DNA from: DATFYI01 sp035315125
GTDB lineage: Bacteria; Chloroflexota; Anaerolineae; Anaerolineales; Anaerolineaceae
Direction: 5' to 3'
Length of the DNA stretch: 11,196 nt
Assembly (NCBI GenBank): GCA_035315125.1
Contig: DATFYI010000083.1
Coordinates: 1 to 11,196 of the forward strand
The translations under genes and the position numbers were made by a program. The notes under the pieces are model-generated. The model ran no database searches and was not told where the DNA came from. It saw only the letters and a program-made list of their open reading frames with translations. Below, one piece after another: positions 5,624 to 11,196 of the stretch. Numbering within the stretch: the stretch's first letter is position 1; each line of letters opens with the position of its first letter.

Positions 5624-6448
5624 ATGCTGCCGATGGACGATTACGACTCTTTGATCGAAACGATCCTGCAATCCCGTAAATATCGTCACCTGGCAATCCC
5701 AACCGAGACAGTACGGGATTTGCTGGAGCAAGAGCTGCCACATTACCGTACCCAGAAAGAAGCAGTCGAGGTGGTGCGCAGGAAGCTGCACAATATTATT
5801 GCAGCTTATCTGGGCGACCCCGACTACCCTGCCGCATCAAAACAGCTGGACGACGCCTATGCCAGCGCTGACCCGGACAAGATCCGCCAGGTTTGTCGCA
5901 GCATTTTGGAGATGCACGCTTCCAGTAGGGAACGCCTGCCGATCCTGGATGGTTTCTACGAACGATTGTTTTCAATTACCGGTAAACCTAAAACGCTGTT
6001 GGATCTGGCCTGTGGGCTCAATCCATTTGCGCTGCCCTGGATGGGGCTGCCGGCCGATATTCGCTATTATGTTTATGATATCCACCAACCTCGCCTGGAG
6101 CTGATCAACCATTTTTTCTCATTACAAGGACTACAACCACTGGGGGTCAAACAGGATATCCTGGTCAATCCACCGCAAGTTGAGGCCGAGGTAGCTTTGT
6201 TTTTTAAGGAAGCCCATCGCTTTGAACAGCGCCAGCACGGCTGCAACCGGAAACTGTGGTGCGCTCTGCGTGTGCGATACCTGCTGGTATCGCTGCCTAC
6301 CAACAGCCTGAGCGGCAGGCATAACCTGGTCGAACGCCAGCGCCAATTGGTGTATGGCACATTGGAAGGTCTGCCCTGGCAGGTGAGCGAGCTGATGTTT
6401 GAAAGTGAATTGGTATTTTGCATTGATCGCCAGCCGGACGGGAAATAA
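5624..6448 (+). CDS. 16S rRNA (guanine-1405-N7)-methyltransferase family protein, copy 2 (diverged paralogue)
   Basis: This 274-residue protein is a second ArmA/Rmt/FmrO-family methyltransferase. Its opening (DSLIETILQSRKYRHL, 8-23) resembles the start of ArmA more than copy 1 does. Shared landmarks are KLHNIIAAY (54-62), HASSRER (98-104), the SAM motif LDLACGLNPFALPW (126-139), D152 after the second strand, FKEAHRFEQ (194-202) with K195 and E201 six apart, and terminal ELVFCID (262-268). Two normally strong motifs are altered: the LKxLPxLE block has lost its Pro, and SFPxxSLGGRxKGM has become SLPTNSLSGRHNLV (223-236). It could have the same target with relaxed sequence, a different nearby base, or a partner role to copy 1. 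The start may be Met1 (5624) or Met4 (5633); neither has a clear Shine-Dalgarno, so coupling to copy 1 is likely. The next gene follows after 4 bases. Confidence 0.8.
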   Translation: MLPMDDYDSLIETILQSRKYRHLAIPTETVRDLLEQELPHYRTQKEAVEVVRRKLHNIIAAYLGDPDYPAASKQLDDAYASADPDKIRQVCRSILEMHASSRERLPILDGFYERLFSITGKPKTLLDLACGLNPFALPWMGLPADIRYYVYDIHQPRLELINHFFSLQGLQPLGVKQDILVNPPQVEAEVALFFKEAHRFEQRQHGCNRKLWCALRVRYLLVSLPTNSLSGRHNLVERQRQLVYGTLEGLPWQVSELMFESELVFCIDRQPDGK

Positions 6449-6452
6449 GAGC

Positions 6453-7958
6453 ATGGTAAAACGAAAACGACCATCCAATGCTCCCAGCAGCGCGGCACTT
6501 CTGGATGAAGCCCTGCAGCGCTACCAACCGCTTTTATCCCCACAAGAATATGCTCGACTGCTGGCTGAGCTTGAGCAGCCACTTTATTCAGCCATCCGCA
6601 TCAATACACTCAAAGTTGAGCCGGCCAAGGCTCTGGATTATTATTCGCAAGCGTACGGCTGGCAATTCAAAAGCGTGCCCTACATACGCACCGGCTGGTG
6701 GGTAGTAGACAGCGGGAGCGTCTCAATCGGGCGTACCATTGAACACCGCCTGGGCGATTACTACATTCAGGACGCTGCCTCCATGTTACCGGTCGAACTA
6801 TTCGATTTACAACCACAGCCAGGCCAGCTCGTGCTGGACCTGGCGGCTTCACCGGGCGGCAAAACCACCCATCTGGTCAGCCGGGTGGACGATGTGGGAT
6901 TGGTTCTGGCAAATGATGCCAGCCAGGGACGGATCACTGCTTTGCGGTTGGTGCTGCAGGATTGGGGAGCAGCAAATGTAGCGGTGACCCATTTTCCAGG
7001 GGAGAAAATCGGGAACTGGTTCACAGAAATTTTCGATCGGGTGCTGTTGGATGCACCCTGCAGCATGGAAAACTTGCGCAGCACAGAAAGCCATCCTATG
7101 CGAGCGATCTCGCAGCACGAGCGCCTGAACCTGGCTATGCGCCAGGAACGGCTGCTGGCCAGCGCCTTCCAGGCTCTCAAGGTAGGCGGGCAGCTAGTCT
7201 ATTCGACCTGCACGCTGGCGCCAGAGGAGGACGAAGGGGTATTAGACGGCTTGTTACGGCGCTATGCGGGGGCAGTCTGCATCGAGAGTCTGGATAATCG
7301 CTTGCCACAGCCGGCGCCCGGGCTTAGCGGAGATGGCAAGCGCACCTTCGAGCCAGCCGTGACCAATGCCGCCAGATTGTGGCCGCACATCTATGGCACT
7401 TCCGGTTTCTTTGCTGCTTTAATCAGCAAACTGGCCCCGGTTGATAACTCACACCAGCCTGGGCCCGAGCGGCCGCTCGAAAAAACCGGATTAACCCAGC
7501 TATCGAATTCAGAAAACTCCCGGCTGGAGGAATTATTCCTGGATGAATACGGTTTTAATATAAGACCTGTTCTGGAAAAACAGGGCTTACAGCTTTGGAA
7601 ACGTGCTGAAGAAATATATGCGATCCCGGAAACTTTTTTAAGACATTTTAGCCATTTGCCATTCCAGGCGCTTGGACTACAGGTGGGTGAAGAAACGCCA
7701 GAAGGGTTCAGTCCATCCCACTATTGGACGGCGCGCTTTGGCAGTCAGTTCAAGCTTGGACTGTGTGCGCTTCAGCCAGAACAAGTACAACCCTGGCTGC
7801 GTGGCGAAGACCTGCAGGGCAGGTTCCTACCAGAGGTTCGCAAGGGCAAAACTGTCATCGTAATCGATCAAAGCGGGCGTCTGTTGGGGCGCGGCAAGCT
7901 GCTCAATGGGCGTCTTAAAAATCTTCTTCCAAGAAGACTGGCTTTCCAGACCTCCTAA
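6453..7958 (+). CDS. NOL1/NOP2/Sun-family 16S rRNA m5C methyltransferase (RsmF-like)
   Basis: This 501-residue protein should transfer methyl from SAM to C5 of cytosines in rRNA. The N-terminal region (about 15-110) carries the family's SAIRINTLK segment (46-54). The Rossmann methyltransferase core has LDLAASPGGKTTHL (128-141), D155 in ANDAS, DAPCS (200-204) with release Cys C203, and STCTLAPEEDE (251-261) with nucleophile C253. A long C-terminal region (about 355-500), ending in LGRGKLLNGRLKNLLPRRL, resembles the PUA-like RNA-binding tail of RsmF. E. coli RsmF methylates 16S C1407, and the Thermus enzyme also C1400 and C1404. After DAPCS the family's usual GEG reads MEN. The frame extends 18 codons upstream to 6399, but those overlap the previous gene; ATG 6453 follows that stop by 4 bases, so I chose it. 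RsmF is the best match by architecture; another Nsun-type target remains possible. Confidence 0.85.
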   Translation: MVKRKRPSNAPSSAALLDEALQRYQPLLSPQEYARLLAELEQPLYSAIRINTLKVEPAKALDYYSQAYGWQFKSVPYIRTGWWVVDSGSVSIGRTIEHRLGDYYIQDAASMLPVELFDLQPQPGQLVLDLAASPGGKTTHLVSRVDDVGLVLANDASQGRITALRLVLQDWGAANVAVTHFPGEKIGNWFTEIFDRVLLDAPCSMENLRSTESHPMRAISQHERLNLAMRQERLLASAFQALKVGGQLVYSTCTLAPEEDEGVLDGLLRRYAGAVCIESLDNRLPQPAPGLSGDGKRTFEPAVTNAARLWPHIYGTSGFFAALISKLAPVDNSHQPGPERPLEKTGLTQLSNSENSRLEELFLDEYGFNIRPVLEKQGLQLWKRAEEIYAIPETFLRHFSHLPFQALGLQVGEETPEGFSPSHYWTARFGSQFKLGLCALQPEQVQPWLRGEDLQGRFLPEVRKGKTVIVIDQSGRLLGRGKLLNGRLKNLLPRRLAFQTS

Positions 7959-7963
7959 TCAGC

Positions 7964-7969
7964 TATAAT
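7964..7969 (+). promoter_or_regulatory. Candidate -10 box for the ABC transporter genes
   Basis: A perfect TATAAT lies 6 bases after the stop of the RsmF-like gene, at the left end of the 138-base gap before the ABC ATPase gene. The best upstream match, TTTCCA (7943-7948), is only 15 bases away and weak. A TATATT at 8063-8068, closer to the gene, is an alternative without a good -35. A separate promoter for the transporter is plausible because the gap is much wider than those inside the preceding cluster. Confidence 0.3.
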
Positions 7970-8096
7970 AATTTCAGGTTCTCAATAACCAGTGGCCGGT
8001 TTGCGCTCCAGATAAAAAAATGGAATTCAGAGATCGCGGCACTTTTTTCGGCGGAATCCGTATATATTCTTAACCGGTAAAATAACGAGGGAAAGA

Positions 8097-9251
8097 ATGG
8101 CGAGACCCAACGAGCAAAATCAAATGGTTATGGAAAAACCCGATGCATACCAGAATGGCAATAAGGCTTTCATTGAGCTTCGCAAAGTTGTAAAGATCTA
8201 CAAAAGCGCAGCCGGTGATTATCTGGCGCTAAATGATATCAACATTGAAGTGGATGCGGGTGAATTTGTGGCCGTAATCGGCAAATCCGGCAGCGGCAAA
8301 TCGACCTTGATCAATATGATCACTGGCATCGACAGACCTACCTCGGGTGAGGTACTGGTGGGAGATACGGCTGTCAACAAATTAAGTGAAGACGCTATGG
8401 CAAAATGGCGCGGACGCAATCTCGGGATCGTCTTCCAGTTTTTCCAACTACTGCCAACCCTTTCGGTAGTCGAAAATATCATGCTACCGATGGATTTTTG
8501 CAACCTGTATAGCCTGAAGGAGCGGGAAGAACGGGCCATGAGCCTGCTTAAAATGGTCGACCTTGAAGACCAGGCTAACAAACTTCCTGCAGCACTATCG
8601 GGAGGCCAGCAGCAGCGGGTTGCCATCGCCCGGGCTCTGGCGAATGATCCTCCGATGGTTATCGCCGACGAACCGACCGGCAACCTGGATTCAAAAATGG
8701 CGGATGCAGTCTTTAGCTTATTTGAAAACCTGGTCTCGCAGGGCAAAACGGTGGTGATGGTCACCCACGACAGCAGCCTGGCCAAACAAGCCTCTCGGAC
8801 GATATTGCTGGCGGATGGCGAGGTGGTCAATGAATATGTGGCAAGGGCGCTGCCAACGCTCACACCGCAACAGATGATCAAAGTAACGCACAGCCTGGAG
8901 CCAATGACCTTCCAGCCGGGCAGCTCAATCCTTCAGGAAGGGTCAACCAGTGACAAATTTTACATTATCAGCCAGGGACAGGTGGAAGTAGCCCTCAAAC
9001 GTCCCAACGCCCCGGACATCGTGGTAGCCCTTTTTTCGCCGGGGCAATATTTTGGTGAGATCGAGCTCATGCGGGGCGGTAAAACCGTTGCGACGATCAA
9101 GGCTGCGCCCGAAACGCCTGTGCAGTTGTTGGCCTTGGAGAGAGAGCCCTTTTTTGAGCTATTGTCGGAATCTGAGGAAACAAAAAAAACAATCGATCAG
9201 ACCGCACAACTCCGATTGCAAGAAAATGTATCCAGCAGGGAATCTAGCTGA
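8097..9251 (+). CDS. LolD/MacB-type ABC transporter ATPase with C-terminal cNMP-binding-like domain
   Basis: This 384-residue protein powers an FtsX/MacB-type transporter at the inner face of the membrane. The nucleotide-binding domain spans about 25-245: Walker A GKSGSGKST (62-70), Q-loop Q114, signature LSGGQQQR (167-174), Walker B MVIADE (187-192), D-loop NLDS (196-199) and switch H224. A typical LolD-like ATPase stops here at about 230 residues; this one continues into a cyclic-nucleotide-binding-like domain (about 253-370) with FQPGSSILQEG, then FYIISQGQVEV, then the phosphate-cassette-like FGEIELMRGGKTVATI (319-334). In that cassette the usual phosphate-binding Arg aligns with T330, next to K329, so classical cAMP/cGMP binding is doubtful. 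GAGGG (8087-8091) sits 5 bases before the ATG. The permease gene begins at the base after the stop, so the two form an operon. Confidence 0.9.
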   Translation: MARPNEQNQMVMEKPDAYQNGNKAFIELRKVVKIYKSAAGDYLALNDINIEVDAGEFVAVIGKSGSGKSTLINMITGIDRPTSGEVLVGDTAVNKLSEDAMAKWRGRNLGIVFQFFQLLPTLSVVENIMLPMDFCNLYSLKEREERAMSLLKMVDLEDQANKLPAALSGGQQQRVAIARALANDPPMVIADEPTGNLDSKMADAVFSLFENLVSQGKTVVMVTHDSSLAKQASRTILLADGEVVNEYVARALPTLTPQQMIKVTHSLEPMTFQPGSSILQEGSTSDKFYIISQGQVEVALKRPNAPDIVVALFSPGQYFGEIELMRGGKTVATIKAAPETPVQLLALEREPFFELLSESEETKKTIDQTAQLRLQENVSSRESS

Positions 9252-11196
9252 ATGAAAATGTCGCCGCGCTGGCTTAAAGTATTTCGGGATTTATGGGTCA
9301 ATCGCAAACGGGTTATGTGGGCGGTGCTTTCGGTAGCAATTGGCGTTTTTGCGGTCGGCACGGTCGCACATATGTATCTGATCTCTTCGGTTGAAATGGC
9401 TAAAAGCTATGCCAGTATTGCTCCTGCCGATATCGTCCTTTCGTTTTCAGATCCTTTTGACCAGGACCTGGTAGATAGCATCCACCGAATCCCAGGTGTA
9501 ACTGATGCAGAAGGACGTCGCTCGCTCATCTTGAGCTTTAAAACGCAGGGCAGCGATACCTGGTACCCAATCGTTCTGACCGCTCTGCCGGATTACAATG
9601 ATATCCGCATCAATAAGATCCGGCCAGAAACTTATTATTCACCCAACCCTACCGCCTGGCCAAAACCGGACGTATGGCCGCCGCCGGATCATACCATCCT
9701 GCTCGAACGGTCTTCTTTGCTGACAGCCAACCTGGGTCTGACCAGCGCCAAACAAAACGAACTATTGACGATAGAACTACCGGGCGGCAAGCTGCGTGAA
9801 ATGCCGGCTGCCGGATTAGTTTATGATTTTGGCAGCGCCCCGGCCACTTTCCAGGGCACAGCCGTTGGATTTATCAGCTTCGCTACATTGGATTGGCTGG
9901 GAGAGACTCGCCAGTTCGATACCATGTATATTACCAGCGACATTCAGCCACATGACCAGCAGCATTTGAGCGTGTTAGCCTACCAACTCAAAGACCGGAT
10001 CGAACGGGCCGGCTATACAATCGCCTATGCGCAGGCCAATAAACCCGGCGAACATCCTATGTCGAGCCTGTTTACACCGCTCTCGGCCTTTCTCGGGATC
10101 CTGGGCCTGATGGCGCTGCCGCTGAGCGGATTCCTGGTGATCAATACCATCTCAGCCTGGATGGCTCAAGAAGTGCGCCAAATTGGAGTTATGAAGGCCA
10201 TCGGGGGCCGGACATTTCAGATCACGATCATGTACCTGGGCATGGTGTTCATTTTCGGTTTACTTTCCCTAATCATTGCCATCCCACTGGCCTATCTGGC
10301 TGCTTACCGTTTCACACTTTTCATGGCATCTTTTGCGAACTTTCAGTTGCAAAGCTTTTACCTGCCAACGGGGGTATTGCTGCTGGAGTTGACAGTGGGT
10401 TTGTTGGTACCGCTTTTAGCAGCATTGTACCCGGTGCTGGCGATGGCCCGCACCACTGTGCGCGAAGCGATCAGTACCTATGGGCTGAGCCGCTCCGGAC
10501 GGCGTGACCTGTTTGATCGAATGATCGAACACCTGCAAGGCTTGCCCCGCCCGCTGCTGCTTTCCATACGGAACACTTTCCGGCGTAAGCTCAGAATGAC
10601 ATTGACTTTACTGACATTGACCCTGGCAAGCGCACTTTTCATTTCAATACTCAGCGTGTGGACCTCACTTAATCGCACCGTACAAGAGGTCTTTAAATTC
10701 TATGGCTTCGATTCTCAAATAGTCTTAAAATATCCTTATCGCATTGAACGGATCAATCAGGAAGCGCTGAATATACCCGGTGTGGCCGCACTGGAGGGTT
10801 GGGGCGAGGCCATCGGGTCAATCACCCACCCCCAAGGAACTGAGGATCAGATTTCTATCCTCGGTCTGCCGGCTGACAGCAAAGTGGTCAACCCTATCAT
10901 GACCGAAGGCCGCTGGATTGTGCCGGGAGATGAGAATGCATTGGTGGTTACCCCTGGCTTTCTCCAAAAAGAGACCGGATATCAGGTTGGCGATGATGTG
11001 GTTATGAAGCTGCAAGGAAAGGATACCACCTGGCATATTGTCGGTGTAGTAAAAGCTATAGTAGCCGGTGGAACACCGGTTACTTATGCCAATTATTCTT
11101 ATTTTACACGGGTGCTGAACGATGTGGACCGCGCCCAAATCCTGGTCGTAACCATGACCCGGCACGATAAAACCTCTCAATCCCAGATCACCCAGG
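9252..11196 (+). CDS. FtsX/MacB-type ABC transporter permease (3' partial)
   Basis: The frame starts at ATG 9252, immediately after the ATPase stop, and stays open for 648 codons to the window edge. An N-terminal cytoplasmic stretch leads to a transmembrane helix (about 21-45), then a large extracytoplasmic MacB-like domain (about 48-270). An FtsX-type block follows with helices at about 278-302, 326-352 and 373-397, including the conserved cytoplasmic segment QEVRQIGVMKAIGGR (about 307-321). A fifth helix at about 450-470 opens a second extracytoplasmic domain, so this is the two-repeat kind of permease, usually about 800 residues. Such proteins with LolD-like ATPases commonly move lipoproteins, peptides or antibiotics, or transmit mechanical force to the cell-envelope side. 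The substrate cannot be told from the sequence. Met3 is an alternative start. Confidence 0.88.
   Translation, partial: MKMSPRWLKVFRDLWVNRKRVMWAVLSVAIGVFAVGTVAHMYLISSVEMAKSYASIAPADIVLSFSDPFDQDLVDSIHRIPGVTDAEGRRSLILSFKTQGSDTWYPIVLTALPDYNDIRINKIRPETYYSPNPTAWPKPDVWPPPDHTILLERSSLLTANLGLTSAKQNELLTIELPGGKLREMPAAGLVYDFGSAPATFQGTAVGFISFATLDWLGETRQFDTMYITSDIQPHDQQHLSVLAYQLKDRIERAGYTIAYAQANKPGEHPMSSLFTPLSAFLGILGLMALPLSGFLVINTISAWMAQEVRQIGVMKAIGGRTFQITIMYLGMVFIFGLLSLIIAIPLAYLAAYRFTLFMASFANFQLQSFYLPTGVLLLELTVGLLVPLLAALYPVLAMARTTVREAISTYGLSRSGRRDLFDRMIEHLQGLPRPLLLSIRNTFRRKLRMTLTLLTLTLASALFISILSVWTSLNRTVQEVFKFYGFDSQIVLKYPYRIERINQEALNIPGVAALEGWGEAIGSITHPQGTEDQISILGLPADSKVVNPIMTEGRWIVPGDENALVVTPGFLQKETGYQVGDDVVMKLQGKDTTWHIVGVVKAIVAGGTPVTYANYSYFTRVLNDVDRAQILVVTMTRHDKTSQSQITQ

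Noticed and set aside
6399..6452. Longer N-terminus for the RsmF-like protein
   Set aside because: It would overlap the end of the preceding gene by 50 bases, while ATG 6453 follows that stop by 4 bases and gives a typical start.
6073..6582. 169-codon minus-strand reading frame across the copy 2/RsmF-like junction
   Set aside because: It runs opposite two recognisable genes and its translation looks like a random shadow (Trp-, Arg- and Ser-rich).
7922..7937. Perfect palindrome TCTTCTT-CC-AAGAAGA at the 3' end of the RsmF-like gene as a terminator
   Set aside because: It lies within coding sequence (LLPRR codons), is A/T-rich with almost no loop, and no T tract follows.
8219..8881. 220-codon minus-strand reading frame opposite the ABC ATPase
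   Set aside because: It is antisense to strongly conserved Walker and signature motifs, has a Ser/Arg-rich low-complexity composition and shows no family resemblance.

Overview
The window is about 11.2 kb of densely packed bacterial chromosome with moderate G+C. No transposase, phage gene, tRNA, rRNA or CRISPR array is visible. Several traits fit a Chloroflexota (Anaerolineae-like) genome: an RskA-type anti-sigma factor beside its ECF sigma factor, a LolD/MacB-type ATPase carrying a C-terminal cyclic-nucleotide-binding-like domain, and divergent RNA-modification enzymes. This placement is an inference from gene style, not from a marker gene.

Layout, left to right. (1) 3-182: the C-terminal tail of a membrane protein cut by the window edge. 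(2) 209-1213: a zinc-dependent alcohol dehydrogenase. (3) 1239-2639, minus strand: an ECF sigma factor followed by its membrane-bound zinc-finger (RskA-like) anti-sigma factor, convergent with the dehydrogenase. (4) 2640-2942: a divergent intergenic region with candidate promoters and a dyad, shared with a second ECF sigma factor at 2943-3635 that has no anti-sigma partner next to it. (5) 3700-7958: four tightly packed plus-strand genes, joined by a 4-base ATGA overlap, a 5-base gap and a 4-base gap. They encode a divergent tRNA-guanine transglycosylase, two tandem paralogues of the ArmA/Rmt/Sgm/FmrO 16S rRNA (guanine-1405-N7)-methyltransferase family, and a NOL1/NOP2/Sun (RsmF-like) m5C rRNA methyltransferase. 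(6) 8097 to the window end: an ABC ATPase with a C-terminal cNMP-binding-like domain, abutting an FtsX/MacB-type permease that runs off the edge.

The most interesting segment is 3700-7958. By family, every product modifies RNA that meets at the ribosomal decoding site: the tRNA wobble base 34 (TGT), 16S G1405 (ArmA family) and nearby helix-44 cytosines (RsmF family). The ArmA family is best known from aminoglycoside producers and resistant pathogens. Here two diverged copies sit in what looks like a housekeeping-style operon, suggesting an intrinsic decoding-centre modification module, intrinsic aminoglycoside resistance, or both. Functions are inferred from motifs; no database search was possible.
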